Assembly (NCBI RefSeq): GCF_002960625.1
Contig: NZ_POJH01000034.1
Location: 1-64,000 of the forward strand
Direction of reading: 5' to 3'
Origin: Streptococcus suis
Lineage (GTDB): Bacteria > Bacillota > Bacilli > Lactobacillales > Streptococcaceae
DNA: 64,000 nt
Position numbers and translations under genes: made by a program. Positions 53,984-62,551 of this stretch are shown piece by piece. Position 1 is the stretch's first letter, and the number at the start of each line of letters is the position of its first letter. The notes beneath the pieces are model-generated. The model was not told where the DNA came from. It made no database searches and saw only the letters and a program-made list of their open reading frames with translations.

Positions 53984-54656
53984 ATACTAAAAATACAATC
54001 ATGAAATAAGAAATACCGTTGTTGAGCATATGTAGTGCAATCGGATAACGAATATCACGTCTAATCAGATAGAGCCATCCTAGATTGAGTCCCATCGTGA
54101 AATAAATCATAAATTGGGGAAGAGTTGCTGGCATATGGACCAGACTAAATAAAGCCCCTGTTACAACAAGATAGATTCCAACTGCCTTCATATCTGCTAT
54201 TTTAGGGAAGAAATAGGTTGCCAAGAAACCACGGAAAATCAATTCTTCTAAAATTGGAGCAAAAATCACTACTGAGCTAAATGCAATCAAGGGATAGGCT
54301 GAAACGAATTCAATCACTAGTTTTTGATTTTCACTTTCTGGGACTGGTACAATAAATTGGAAGATAAAAAATGCAATATAGAGTAAAATCGGCCATTGAA
54401 TCTTATGGAACCATAAAGCTGTCACACGATAGTCTACAGAATGACGTGGATAGATATACTTCCATAACAGAATAATGAGCGCAATGGAAAGAACGATACC
54501 AACTATCGCACAAATCCAAATTGTACTGTCAATCAACTGGGCAGGAATGTCAGGAATGGTTTGTAAGGTTGGTCCTACCATTAGAAAACCAGATGCAATC
54601 TGATAGGCAACAAAGTATAGAAATAGTAATGCAGCGTGTTTGATAAATTTCAACAT
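53982..54656 (-). CDS. CPBP intramembrane protease (last gene of the membrane island)
   Basis: 224 residues, about seven helices. CPBP motifs: EELIFRGFLATYFF (catalytic Glu pair and Arg), LFSLVHMPATLPQ (His) and ALHMLNNGISY (final His/Asn). Probably a metal-dependent Abi-type protease in the membrane. It lies 9 bases after a 105-residue membrane gene. In lactic acid bacteria such proteins often accompany bacteriocin or peptide-immunity genes; here no bacteriocin precursor is evident. Confidence 0.9.
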   Translation of the reverse strand: MLKFIKHAALLFLYFVAYQIASGFLMVGPTLQTIPDIPAQLIDSTIWICAIVGIVLSIALIILLWKYIYPRHSVDYRVTALWFHKIQWPILLYIAFFIFQFIVPVPESENQKLVIEFVSAYPLIAFSSVVIFAPILEELIFRGFLATYFFPKIADMKAVGIYLVVTGALFSLVHMPATLPQFMIYFTMGLNLGWLYLIRRDIRYPIALHMLNNGISYFMIVFLV

Positions 54657-54665
54657 ATTCCCTCC

Positions 54666-54983
54666 CTAAAAGCTCAAGTCGACAATATTATCGACTCGTA
54701 CCAACTTGGTTTCAAGTTCCCCATTCGCTAATTCACGAGAAATTTTAACCCATTCCTCATCAACTGCCAAAATGGTGTATTCATAAGCAATAGAAAAGTC
54801 CTCATCAAAGCGGATTTTGGCTTTACTTCCGACCAATTCTTTCAATAAAACTGACATCTGATTTTCTCCTTTTGTAGTTTTCTGCAACTTTTTTACCCTG
54901 GCTTGCAACTGCTTCACTTTTTTCCCATCTGATAAAGAATTGAAAAATAGAAATCCTACTAGAATCCATAAAAATAGTTCCAT
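54666..54983 (-). CDS. 105-residue single-pass membrane protein
   Basis: One N-terminal helix (MELFLWILVGFLFFNSLSDG), a basic coiled stretch KKVKQLQARVKKLQ, then a beta-rich cytoplasmic domain (MSVLLKELVGSKAKIRFDED, then EWVKISRELANGELETKLVR). Family not recognised. RBS GGAGAAAA. Lies between the two CPBP genes, so it may regulate or assist them. The internal ATG before SVLLKELVG could be an alternative start giving only the soluble domain. Confidence 0.75.
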   Translation of the reverse strand: MELFLWILVGFLFFNSLSDGKKVKQLQARVKKLQKTTKGENQMSVLLKELVGSKAKIRFDEDFSIAYEYTILAVDEEWVKISRELANGELETKLVRVDNIVDLSF

Positions 54984-54992
54984 ATTTTTCTC

Positions 54993-55682
54993 CTATATCA
55001 AGCCCAGACTCTGCATCAGTAGCATCAGTAAAAATCCAAGAAGATTATTCAGACTGTGTAGAATAAGTGCGTTGGTATATTTGCCAGAAATACGATAGGC
55101 GAGTCCAAGGACTAGGCCCATACCTCCATAGACAACCCAAGATCCGATATTGGTCGGATTGTGAATAAGTCCAAACAGAAAACTCGATAGCAATAATCCC
55201 ACAATCGAATCCTTACCAAAGACTTTCCCCATGAGAATGCCACGGAAAAGCAGTTCCTCCAAAACTGGAGCAAAGAAAACTGTAAAGAGAAACAAAACTA
55301 AGGTTGGTAAGCCTGAATTATTGATAATTTCCTGATTGGCAGTTGTTTGACCGTATCCCTCTTCTAGCATAATCAATTGCCCACCAATTATTTTCAGACC
55401 AAACATAACGATAAAAGCGAGGACTACAAAACCAATATTCTTTAACATTCCCCACTTCTGCTCGCTCTTCCATAAACCAATTTTACTGGTCAAAACAAGA
55501 CCGACTACCACGGCAAACAATAAGAGGGCTGCAGCAATCAGTAGATTATTACCATCAAAATTTGGTAGGGCAAACATGGCCATCTGAGTCAATACATTTA
55601 GTACAACGACAGCTAGTCCCACTAAAAGAAACTTCCAATTTTTAACCACATTCCAATCTTTGATATTTCCAAGTCTATTCAT
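54993..55682 (-). CDS. CPBP intramembrane protease (second copy)
   Basis: 229 residues, about seven or eight helices; motifs EELLFRGILMGKVFG, SSFLFGLIHNPTNIGSWVVY and LILHSLNNLLGFLL, all catalytic residues present. It differs considerably from its neighbour at 53,982, so this is not a recent tandem duplication. Start at 55,682 (MNRLGNIKDW) with AAGGAGG and 7-base spacing. Confidence 0.9.
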   Translation of the reverse strand: MNRLGNIKDWNVVKNWKFLLVGLAVVVLNVLTQMAMFALPNFDGNNLLIAAALLLFAVVVGLVLTSKIGLWKSEQKWGMLKNIGFVVLAFIVMFGLKIIGGQLIMLEEGYGQTTANQEIINNSGLPTLVLFLFTVFFAPVLEELLFRGILMGKVFGKDSIVGLLLSSFLFGLIHNPTNIGSWVVYGGMGLVLGLAYRISGKYTNALILHSLNNLLGFLLMLLMQSLGLI

Positions 55683-55707
55683 AGCAACCTCCTTTATATA
55701 CACTTAA

Positions 55708-55890
55708 TTAGTTCTTAGCACCTTTTTCGAACAATAGCAGAGCTGGCAAGCCCAAAACCATCGGCAGAAGAATATTCAGAGTTGACAAATCAATCTGCCT
55801 AGTAGCCAGCCACTCTCCGAAAATATAGCCAACTGCGTAGAGACCAAGGACGATTAATAGGACAAGATAAATTTTCATAAACAATTTCAT
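55708..55890 (-). CDS. 60-residue two-helix membrane protein
   Basis: MKLFMKIYLVLLIVLGLYAV opens the first helix, ILLPMVLGLPALLLF is the second, with a short linker (GEWLATRQIDLSTL) and ending EKGAKN. No recognised family. Start at 55,890 with GGAGG about 7 bases upstream; an upstream in-frame ATG overlaps the previous gene and is rejected. Confidence 0.75.
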   Translation of the reverse strand: MKLFMKIYLVLLIVLGLYAVGYIFGEWLATRQIDLSTLNILLPMVLGLPALLLFEKGAKN

Positions 55891-55909
55891 GAGTTGACCT
55901 CCATCTAAA

Positions 55910-56419
55910 CTAAATAAGTTTGATTTTCTTACGATTAACAATATAGAAACTAAGGAATCCCACCGGGGTCAAAAGGACAACTGTCATGGGAGTGACAAAC
56001 TGGAAATACTCCGCAGCAGAGGTACCACTTTCCTGTGGGATATGAAACTGCCAGAGGCCAATACTAACTAGCAGACTGTATACTGCAATCTGTAGGGTTT
56101 GATACAGAGTTCGTTTCATCATTTTCTTACGAGCCATTTTTACATCAGCCTTGTCAATCACCAATTTATCTAGACCCAACTGTTTGATAATGGCATCCTG
56201 TTTGAATTGAGAATAAACCAATGTCAAGAAGAGGCTGATTCCCATAACATCTTCTCCCAGCGCAAAGCTAACTAGGAAGCTCAGCAGTGTCACTGTCATA
56301 AAGAGCATATACATATTGTTGCCGAAATTGGTCAAGGCCGCATAAGACACCTGGTCTAACTCACCAACAATATCATAGAAATAACGAATTGCTCGAATGT
56401 GTAGATTTTCCTTTTTCAT
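55910..56419 (-). CDS. DUF3278-like membrane protein
   Basis: 169 residues. MKKENLHIRAIRYFYDIVGE and the following helices (NMYMLFMTVTLLSFLVSFAL, MGISLFLTLVYSQFK, TLQIAVYSLLVSIGLW) resemble the DUF3278 family, which in streptococci usually lies beside XRE regulators and CPBP proteins; assignment from memory. Function unknown. Start ATG at 56,419 with AGGTG 7 bases upstream; a GTG three codons earlier is less well placed. Confidence 0.75.
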   Translation of the reverse strand: MKKENLHIRAIRYFYDIVGELDQVSYAALTNFGNNMYMLFMTVTLLSFLVSFALGEDVMGISLFLTLVYSQFKQDAIIKQLGLDKLVIDKADVKMARKKMMKRTLYQTLQIAVYSLLVSIGLWQFHIPQESGTSAAEYFQFVTPMTVVLLTPVGFLSFYIVNRKKIKLI

Positions 56420-56449
56420 AGCTATCACCTAAAACTCTTTCAAAAATTC

Positions 56450-57208
56450 TTATTTAAAATAACGACGGACCATACGAACCTGCATGACATTGATGTAAAT
56501 ATGTAAAAATGCAACAACTAGAAAGGCTATAATTTGTCGCTCCTGCAATAGCATGCTAAGTACAAATAGGAATAGATACAAACCTGGTAACACGATTTGA
56601 TTTAAAGTGAAAACGATTTGGAAACTCATTTCGTAGTTTGCTTGTTTCTCACCTTCGTCCATTGCCTCAGCAAAGTCTTTCATTTCTTTTACCGTAGCAA
56701 ATACAGACAACTTATAGTCACGAATTTTCTGAGTTAATTTCATGATAAAAATCTGACTAATGAGAAGAATAACATAGAAAACTGCATCAAATATTGACCC
56801 GTACATGAGTGCCCCCTTTTCTAAGAAGGTAACTCCAAAACCTAATCCTAAATTTAAAAGAGTCAATGACGCAGCAACATTGAAAGATATGTTCGCGTAT
56901 TCTAGGTTACGAAACATTTTCATATATGTCTCATCAACACGTTCTTCATCCTCATCTGAAATAGAATGATAAAGTTTATGTGTTTGATTAGCCTTAAGAA
57001 TAAAATATACGGTTCCAGCGAAAATGACAAAAGTAACGATACGCAAACAAAATAGAAAGTTATCTAGATTGACAAAAGGCGGTAATCCAAACTTAGAAAT
57101 CAATACTCCAAAAAAGCCATTAAATGCACCGAAAATTGCTCCTAAAAACAAATAGGTAAGATTCCTCATCCATCTTTGTTTTGTTGTAATCTGTTTCCCC
57201 TGTTTCAT
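56450..57208 (-). CDS. DUF3169-like membrane protein
   Basis: 252 residues, six membrane helices, with a cytoplasmic loop (KLYHSISDEDEERVDETYMK) and AEAMDEGEKQANYEMSFQI. Pattern and position next to an XRE gene match DUF3169 proteins (assignment from memory). The start overlaps the XRE stop by 4 bases (ATGA), so translation is coupled. Possibly the membrane partner or sensor for the regulator (inference). Confidence 0.78.
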   Translation of the reverse strand: MKQGKQITTKQRWMRNLTYLFLGAIFGAFNGFFGVLISKFGLPPFVNLDNFLFCLRIVTFVIFAGTVYFILKANQTHKLYHSISDEDEERVDETYMKMFRNLEYANISFNVAASLTLLNLGLGFGVTFLEKGALMYGSIFDAVFYVILLISQIFIMKLTQKIRDYKLSVFATVKEMKDFAEAMDEGEKQANYEMSFQIVFTLNQIVLPGLYLFLFVLSMLLQERQIIAFLVVAFLHIYINVMQVRMVRRYFK

Positions 57209-57420
57209 TCTTCTACCTCCACTAATTGAAAGACATTCTCCACATTTTCATTAAAAATCTGTGCAATGCGCATGGCAATGACCACCGAGGGCGTGTATTC
57301 TCCCCGCTCAATCAAACTAATGGTCTGCCGTGATACTTCTGCTAACTTTGCTAGCTCTGTCTGATTGAGACCATCTCTGGCCCGCAATTCCTTGAGCCGA
57401 TTTTTTAAGACATATTCCAT
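57205..57420 (-). CDS. XRE-family helix-turn-helix regulator of the membrane island
   Basis: 71 residues: LKNRLKELRARDGLNQTELA, the recognition helix VSRQTISLIERGEYTPSVV and the closing IAQIFNENVENVFQLVE; a complete minimal Cro/CI-type domain. Very likely represses its own operon, with TTTGTCAAA repeats near 58,880-58,946 as the best candidate operator (inference). Overlaps the DUF3169-like gene. Confidence 0.9.
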   Translation of the reverse strand: MEYVLKNRLKELRARDGLNQTELAKLAEVSRQTISLIERGEYTPSVVIAMRIAQIFNENVENVFQLVEVEE

Positions 57421-57432
57421 GAGTTTTCCTTT

Positions 57433-57999
57433 CTAGGCTTGGTAGATAATCAAGCCTGTTTCTGTGTCTTCGACAGCTATATTCCCCTTAGCAAACTTAA
57501 CCAATAAAAGATAGGTATAGTAGAAATCACCTGCACAAGCAGCCGCATGCATGGTAGCTACCATCAGATAAAGAGATACGTCCATTCCCCCTAAGCTCGC
57601 TAGTATTGTCAAGCCTAGACTAATCACGACAAAGGGAGCCAGGGAAATTACCAACATTTGCATCCGATTGTAGAGGGAACCTGGACTGGTAGCATAGGCC
57701 ATACCGGACTTCCATTTTATCCCGTATTTGACAGGATTTTCAGGACAAAAAACCTTGAAGAAGATACCGTGAATCGCTTCATGCACAACTATCAAAAGAG
57801 GAAATAGAACCATTCCTATCCATAACTCTGGTAAGGTAAGTGTCAAATTTTGTTCTACATTAGCCAACAAGGAAAAGGCTAACTTACCGAATAGAAGAGC
57901 AAATGGGAAAATTAGAACAGTCGAAAGAATATTCAATCCCCAGACAAATTTCTTATTTTCCATGATATTGACTTCATATAATTTCTTTTTCGCTTCCAT
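57433..57999 (-). CDS. DUF3267-type membrane zincin-like protein
   Basis: 188 residues, four membrane helices. It has a zinc-protease-like HEAIHG motif (near residue 78, LIVVHEAIHGIFFKVF) and a downstream NRMQMLVISLAPFV helix, as in DUF3267 putative metalloproteases. No proven substrate. The start at 57,999 has AAGGAG upstream; a start 12 codons later (MENKKFVWG) is an alternative. Confidence 0.78.
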   Translation of the reverse strand: MEAKKKLYEVNIMENKKFVWGLNILSTVLIFPFALLFGKLAFSLLANVEQNLTLTLPELWIGMVLFPLLIVVHEAIHGIFFKVFCPENPVKYGIKWKSGMAYATSPGSLYNRMQMLVISLAPFVVISLGLTILASLGGMDVSLYLMVATMHAAACAGDFYYTYLLLVKFAKGNIAVEDTETGLIIYQA

Positions 58000-58026
58000 C
58001 TTTCTTCTCCTTCATTTTCCTTCAAG

Positions 58027-58131
58027 CTAGACTAAACTATATAGTCCTAGAGCAACTCCAATCAGTAAGCCGAATATAGTTGCCCCTGTAATCATAATTG
58101 CTGCCATATCAGATGAAATGTGTCGTTTCAT
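58027..58131 (-). CDS. 34-residue membrane peptide
   Basis: Short frame beginning MKRHISSDMAAIMITGATIF and ending in a hydrophobic ALGLYSLV; a single helix with a basic, polar N-terminus. The start has a good RBS (AGGAGAAACC). It sits correctly between two genes of the island, 27 bases before the zincin gene. A bacteriocin-like or regulatory peptide is possible, but there is no leader or double-glycine site. Confidence 0.6.
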   Translation of the reverse strand: MKRHISSDMAAIMITGATIFGLLIGVALGLYSLV

Positions 58132-58151
58132 AAGGTTTCTCCTGTCTTTCC

Positions 58152-58355
58152 TTAGCTTTTTTCACTATTTTTCTTTTTGTTAAATTGCAGAGCTAACACC
58201 AGTGTCGCCAATAAAGGAGGAAAGGGATAACTCATTTCCGTCAAACCAATGTCAAATCCTAGCAAGGCAAAAATTTTAAATATCAAAATAGTTATCAAGA
58301 AGAGTGCGAAAAACAGTAGGACTACTTTCATTCCATTTTTAACTGTCTTGTTCAT
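58152..58355 (-). CDS. 67-residue two-helix membrane protein
   Basis: MNKTVKNGMKVVLLFFALFL leads into helix one; helix two is PFPPLLATLVLALQF, followed by NKKKNSEKS. No family recognised. Start at 58,355 with AAGGAG 9 bases upstream, inside the end of the preceding gene (17-base overlap). Confidence 0.72.
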   Translation of the reverse strand: MNKTVKNGMKVVLLFFALFLITILIFKIFALLGFDIGLTEMSYPFPPLLATLVLALQFNKKKNSEKS

Positions 58356-58560
58356 TTTTCTTCTCCTTTTCTCTGCTGAGAGTGACATCTAAAAGAAGGA
58401 GAGAATTCATCATCATCAAGAGTATCATGGTATCTATCTCCCGACCAAATACGATGTTTTTAACTAAACTATAAATCAAATATAGTGCAACTAGAACCTG
58501 CACTCCTCGCACAACGCTTGTTCCTGTAATCAAAATTCCTTTTTTATTGCTATTGTTTTT
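58339..58560 (-). CDS. 73-residue two-helix membrane protein
   Basis: MKNNSNKKGILITGTSVVRG, then helices VQVLVALYLIYSLVKNIVF and MILLMMMNSLLLLDVTL and a charged end SREKEKKNEQDS. Resembles its two neighbours in size and layout (two helices, charged tail), suggesting ancient duplications. RBS GGAAAG, weak. Confidence 0.65.
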   Translation of the reverse strand, partial: KNNSNKKGILITGTSVVRGVQVLVALYLIYSLVKNIVFGREIDTMILLMMMNSLLLLDVTLSREKEKKNEQDS

Positions 58561-58592
58561 CATAACTTTCCACCACTTACTCTCGACTAATT

Positions 58593-58796
58593 TTAATCTT
58601 CTTCCTTCTGCTCTTTTCTGCCAGCTAGTTTCCACAAGCGCTCATCTGTCACTGCGATAGTGCAAATGGCAAGAACGACATGGGTATTATCCAACTGCTG
58701 CCACTTCATAATGTCAGCCAGTAGGACAAAAACTAGATAGATGATCGCCATAAGTTGTACAAAACGTGTGATGTCACTATTGTTTATCTTTTTCAT
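58593..58796 (-). CDS. 67-residue two-helix membrane protein, first gene of the island
   Basis: MKKINNSDITRFVQLMAIIY enters helix one (to LLADIMKW); helix two is VVLAICTIAVTDERLW, with a charged tail GRKEQKEED. No recognised family. Start ATG at 58,796, the first gene after the promoter and 21-bp repeat array. Confidence 0.72.
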   Translation of the reverse strand: MKKINNSDITRFVQLMAIIYLVFVLLADIMKWQQLDNTHVVLAICTIAVTDERLWKLAGRKEQKEED

Positions 58797-58860
58797 ATTT
58801 ATTTCCTACTTTCTGTTTATTTACCTGATAAATTCGTTTTCATCACTTTATCTTGATATC

Positions 58861-58946
58861 ATTGTAACACTTCATTTTCTTTTTGACAAGTATCTTTGTC
58901 AAAAAAATAATAATTTTTGTCAAAAAGTTTATGAAATTTGTCAAAA
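58861..58946 (-). promoter_or_regulatory. Membrane-island promoter with 21-bp-phased TTTGTCAAA repeats
   Basis: Minus strand promoter: -35 TTGTCA (58,884-58,889), 17-bp spacer, -10 TACAAT (58,861-58,866). Upstream, TTTGTCAAA-type sites (plus-strand sense) are centred on G at 58,898, 58,919 and 58,940, exactly 21 bp (two turns) apart, and a fourth inverted copy overlaps the -35 (TTGACA-N8-TGTCAA palindrome at 58,883-58,902). Likely operator for the XRE regulator encoded in the operon. Confidence 0.7.
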
Positions 58947-58984
58947 TGTAGCGAATGATGGTCAGAATGACTATAATAAGATAC

Positions 58985-59019
58985 AAAAAAACTCCTTCAT
59001 CCAAAGGATAAAAGAGTTT
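58985..59019 (-). terminator. alaS terminator
   Basis: Stem AAACTC/GAGTTT with inner ATCC/GGAT pairing; minus-strand T-run TTTTTTT after it. Lies 10 bases after the alaS stop. Confidence 0.65.
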
Positions 59020-59028
59020 AGTGAGCGA

Positions 59029-61647
59029 TTAGAGATTGTCAGCTACGCTGTTCAAGAGGGTTTGGATAGCAGATGCATCGCTACCACCGGCCATAGCCAT
59101 ATCTGGCTTACCACCACCGCGACCTGCAACGATTGGAGCAAGGACCTTGATGAGGTTGCCTGCATGGACATCGCTTGATTTGCTGGCTACAAGGACATTG
59201 ACCTTATCACCGATGGCTGCTACTAGCACCAAGACATCTGAGTAGTCTTTTTGCTTCCAGTTATCCGCAAAGGTACGGAGGGCACCTGCGTCTGATACTT
59301 GGACTTGGCTGGCAATGTAGCGAACACCATTGGTCTCTTTGACATCTTTGAAGACATCACCTGCTGCCGCTGCTGCTGCTTTTTCTTTCAGAGAAGCATT
59401 TTCTTTTTGCAAGTCACGAACTTGTTCTTGAAGGTTTGCGACCTTGTTTGGCACTTCCTTGATTTGTGGTGACTTGATGGTTGCTGCTACTTCTTTGAGC
59501 GCATCTTCTTGGTCACGGTAGGCAAGGAAGGCTTCACGACCTGTTACCGCGATGATACGGCGGGTACCTGAACCGATACCTTCTTCTTTCAAGATCTTGA
59601 AGATACCGATTTCAGCAGTGTTGCCCACATGGGTACCACCACAAAGTTCGATAGAATAGTCACCGATGGTTACCACACGGACATTTTTACCATATTTTTC
59701 ACCGAAGAGGGCCATGGCACCCATTTCCTTGGCTGTGTCAATATCGGTCTCAACTGTCACAACTGGAATAGCATTCCAAATTTGCTCATTGACTTCTTCT
59801 TCGATACGACGGAGTTCTTCAGCAGTAACAGCCTCAAAGTGAGTAAAGTCAAAGCGGAGGAAGTCTTGCTCATTCAAGGAACCAGCCTGAGTTGCGTGTT
59901 CACCAATGATCTTGTGAAGAGCCGCATGGAGCAAGTGAGTTGCCGTGTGGTTTTTCTCAACGCCACGACGACGGTCTGTGTCGATTTCAAGTGTGTAAGT
60001 TTGACCAAGTGAAATGCTTGCAGTCAATTCAACCGTGTGTAATGGCTGGCCATTTGGTGCTTTCTGCACATCGATGACAGTCGCAACAATATCCCCAGCG
60101 GCATTTTTAATGACACCACGGTCTGCCACCTGACCACCCATTTCAGCATAGAATGGTGTTTGGTCAAAGACGAGGAGGGCTTGTCCTTCTGACACCGCTT
60201 CTGTCCGCTCATTGTCAGCGATAATGACTTCCAACTTGGCATCTAGGCTAGTTTGACCATAGACAAAGGTTGAGCTTTCAGTAATGCCTGCTAGGGTTTC
60301 ATTTTGCATACCCATTGAACCACCTTTGACAACAGCCGCACGCGCACGGTCCTGCTGCTCCTTCATGGCAGCCTTGAAGCCTTCGTGGTCAATCTTGTAG
60401 CCTGCATCTTCTGCCAATTCTTCTGTCAATTCCACAGGGAAACCATAGGTATCATAGAGTTTGAAGATGTCTTGACCTTCAAGCGTGTCCTTACCTGCTG
60501 CTTTCAACTGGGCCAATAATTGATCCAAGTGACCGCTACCAGCGTCAATGGTACGAGCAAAGGTTTCTTCCTCACGCTTGACGATTTTTTCGATGAATTC
60601 GCGTTTTTCAAGGACTTCTGGGTAATAGCTTTCCATGATGTTGCCAACTGTTTCCACCAATTTGTAGAGGAATGGTTCTGTGATACCCAAGCGACGACCG
60701 TGCATAACCGCACGACGAAGCAAGCGACGAAGGACATAACCACGACCTTCATTTCCTGGAAGAGCACCATCACCGATAGCAAATGAAAGAGCACGGATGT
60801 GGTCTGCGATAACCTTGAAGCTCATATTGTCGCCATCTTGGTCATAAGTTTTGCCAGAAATCTTCTCTACCTCGCGAATGATTGGCAAGAAGAGGTCGGT
60901 TTCAAAGTTAGTCTTAGCCCCCTGGAAAATAGCTGCCAAACGCTCCAAACCTGCACCCGTATCAATGTTTTTGTTTGGCAATTCCTTATACTCAGAACGC
61001 GGAACAGCTGGGTCTGCGTTGAATTGTGACAATACGATATTCCAAATCTCGATGTAACGATCGTTTTCAATATCTTCTTCCAAAAGACGAATACCAATGT
61101 TTTCAGGGTCAAAGTCAGTACCACGGTCAAAGAAAATCTCCGTATCTGGACCTGAAGGACCTGCACCGATTTCCCAGAAGTTATCTTCAAGTGGAATGAG
61201 ATGGCTTGGCTCAACACCAAGAGCAATCCAGCGATTGTAAGAATCCACATCATCTGGATAGTAGGTCATGTAGAGCTTGTCTTTTGGAAAGGCAAACCAT
61301 TCTGGGCTGGTCAAGAGCTCAAAGCCCCACTCAATCGCTTCATCACGGAAGTAATCACCAATCGAGAAGTTACCAAGCATTTCAAACATGGTGTGGTGGC
61401 GAGCTGTCTTACCAACGTTTTCAATATCGTTGGTACGGATTGATTTTTGTGCGTTTGTAATCCGTGGATTGTCAGGAATGACAGAGCCATCGAAATATTT
61501 TTTAAGCGTTGCCACACCAGAGTTGATCCACAAGAGAGTTGGATCGTTAACAGGGACAAGATTTGCGGAAGGCTCAACAGAGTGACCCTTTGATTTCCAG
61601 AAATCCAACCACATTTGGCGGATTTGTGCAGATGATAATTGTTTCAT
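59029..61647 (-). CDS. alaS: Alanyl-tRNA synthetase
   Basis: 872 residues, class [22 protein letters not shown] start, [18 protein letters not shown] (motif 2 area), editing-domain [12 protein letters not shown] near 563-574 and [15 protein letters not shown] zinc ligands near 667, then a DHHA1 C-terminal domain ([14 protein letters not shown]). Charges tRNA-Ala and clears mischarged Ser/Gly. Complete. Unusually, there is no clear Shine-Dalgarno (GGTATCTTAATT before ATG) and a 218-base hairpin-rich leader precedes it. Confidence 0.97.
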   Translation of the reverse strand: MKQLSSAQIRQMWLDFWKSKGHSVEPSANLVPVNDPTLLWINSGVATLKKYFDGSVIPDNPRITNAQKSIRTNDIENVGKTARHHTMFEMLGNFSIGDYFRDEAIEWGFELLTSPEWFAFPKDKLYMTYYPDDVDSYNRWIALGVEPSHLIPLEDNFWEIGAGPSGPDTEIFFDRGTDFDPENIGIRLLEEDIENDRYIEIWNIVLSQFNADPAVPRSEYKELPNKNIDTGAGLERLAAIFQGAKTNFETDLFLPIIREVEKISGKTYDQDGDNMSFKVIADHIRALSFAIGDGALPGNEGRGYVLRRLLRRAVMHGRRLGITEPFLYKLVETVGNIMESYYPEVLEKREFIEKIVKREEETFARTIDAGSGHLDQLLAQLKAAGKDTLEGQDIFKLYDTYGFPVELTEELAEDAGYKIDHEGFKAAMKEQQDRARAAVVKGGSMGMQNETLAGITESSTFVYGQTSLDAKLEVIIADNERTEAVSEGQALLVFDQTPFYAEMGGQVADRGVIKNAAGDIVATVIDVQKAPNGQPLHTVELTASISLGQTYTLEIDTDRRRGVEKNHTATHLLHAALHKIIGEHATQAGSLNEQDFLRFDFTHFEAVTAEELRRIEEEVNEQIWNAIPVVTVETDIDTAKEMGAMALFGEKYGKNVRVVTIGDYSIELCGGTHVGNTAEIGIFKILKEEGIGSGTRRIIAVTGREAFLAYRDQEDALKEVAATIKSPQIKEVPNKVANLQEQVRDLQKENASLKEKAAAAAAGDVFKDVKETNGVRYIASQVQVSDAGALRTFADNWKQKDYSDVLVLVAAIGDKVNVLVASKSSDVHAGNLIKVLAPIVAGRGGGKPDMAMAGGSDASAIQTLLNSVADNL

Positions 61648-61865
61648 AATTAAGATACCAAGCCCGATTAGAAGGCGACTGAAAAATAGGAAACTGACAG
61701 GAAATCCTGATTTCCTAGACAGTTTATCTTTTTTCCGAGCCTTCCGGGCGTGTTCAATTCAGAAAATTATCCAAATTGAACATTTCCTTTCATACTTAGT
61801 GATAATTAGGTAGGTTCAATTTAGCAAGCTAGCTAACTGAACCATTTTTTTATTCTACGTTACGG
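61648..61865 (-). other. Hairpin-rich leader of alaS
   Basis: No gene. Three strong inverted repeats: AAACTG...AGGAAATC/GATTTCCT...CAGTTT (61,691-61,725), TGTTCAATT/AATTGAACA (61,751-61,782) and GGTTCA.TTTAGC/GCTAA.TGAACC (61,813-61,843). The first ends in TATTTTT on the minus strand and could be a terminator or attenuator ahead of alaS; the third is followed by T's only on the plus strand. The last two share TTCAATT/AATTGAA and could pair in alternative ways. Confidence 0.55.
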
Positions 61866-62351
61866 TTAACTGGATGCATCTTCCATCATTTCGACGTAGT
61901 CGATTGCGACCACCAGGGAAATGACCAAGTCTGCATAGTCATCCTCGACTACTGTTACGGAGTAACGAGAAGTCAGGTGAAAGAGTTCTTTGGAGATTTC
62001 AGCTACTAGCTGACCATCAGGTTTTTTCAATCGAAAATCCAAGTCCCAGATATTGCCTTCTAGGACCAAGCCTAGATTTTCCACGCTATAGCGGTCCTTG
62101 AAAAAGGTCCATTCCTTTTGCAAGTAGAATGAATGCCCGTCCGCCATATCAATGGTAAATTGGGGTAGGAAGGTCAAAAATTTCTTGGTAATCCGACAAA
62201 CTTCTCCACCTCTGGCATTGGTCACCGTAAACCGCTTGGGAATTTCAAAGAAGGTGCCCTCAACCTGATAAGCAAGCTGTCCATGACTATCATGAATATC
62301 AAATTTTTCACCACCCAAAACAAAACGTTGTTTGACCTGAAATTGTTTCAT
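61866..62351 (-). CDS. LURP-one-related (YxjI-like) protein
   Basis: 161 residues, a tubby/LURP-one fold of repeated beta strands: MKQFQVKQRFVLGGEKFDIH, PKRFTVTNARGGEVCRITKK and VNLGLVLEGNIWDLDF-like repeats. Such proteins are of unknown function; a related scramblase fold suggests lipid binding. Start at 62,351, with GGAGGG 5 bases upstream, directly after the T-box terminator. It lies between the T-box and alaS. Confidence 0.85.
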   Translation of the reverse strand: MKQFQVKQRFVLGGEKFDIHDSHGQLAYQVEGTFFEIPKRFTVTNARGGEVCRITKKFLTFLPQFTIDMADGHSFYLQKEWTFFKDRYSVENLGLVLEGNIWDLDFRLKKPDGQLVAEISKELFHLTSRYSVTVVEDDYADLVISLVVAIDYVEMMEDASS

Positions 62352-62361
62352 GACTCCCTCC

Positions 62362-62531
62362 AAAAAATGACAAGAAATCAAACGAAGGGCGAAAAACCGC
62401 GGTACCACCTTCATTCAATGACTTGTCATTCTCATTTCATATTCAATAATGTATTCCATTAAGTAGCAAAATACTCGGCTTAGATGGCTCGCAACAACCG
62501 CCAATTTTCTGGACTAAGGGATCGAGTATTT
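62362..62531 (-). promoter_or_regulatory. T-box riboswitch (probably tRNA-Ala)
   Basis: The canonical T-box sequence GGTGGTACCGCGG lies at 62,397-62,409 (minus strand), followed by the antiterminator partner CGCCCTTC and the competing terminator AATGACAAG/CTTGTCATTTTTT ending at about 62,362. Stem I is closed by AAATACTCG/CGAGTATTT (62,523-62,531 and partner near 62,470). The specifier area reads CTAAGCCGAG; taking GCC as the codon gives alanine, which fits alaS about 700 bases downstream. Stem I is only about 62 nt and I see no distal T-loop region. Confidence 0.88.
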
Positions 62532-62551
62532 ATTCTTAATAGGTTTGGTTC

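Noticed and set aside
53982..58796. Classical class II bacteriocin cluster
   Set aside because: No double-glycine leader peptide, ABC transporter/peptidase or histidine kinase was found among the small genes.
58880..58946. 21-bp periodic repeats considered as RepA-type iterons or a CRISPR remnant
   Set aside because: Only three or four short sites, no initiator gene nearby, and they overlap a promoter; operator is the simpler reading.
61813..61850. Plus-strand terminator implying an antisense RNA gene
   Set aside because: The hairpin and T-run are real, but no plus-strand promoter or gene leading into it was seen.
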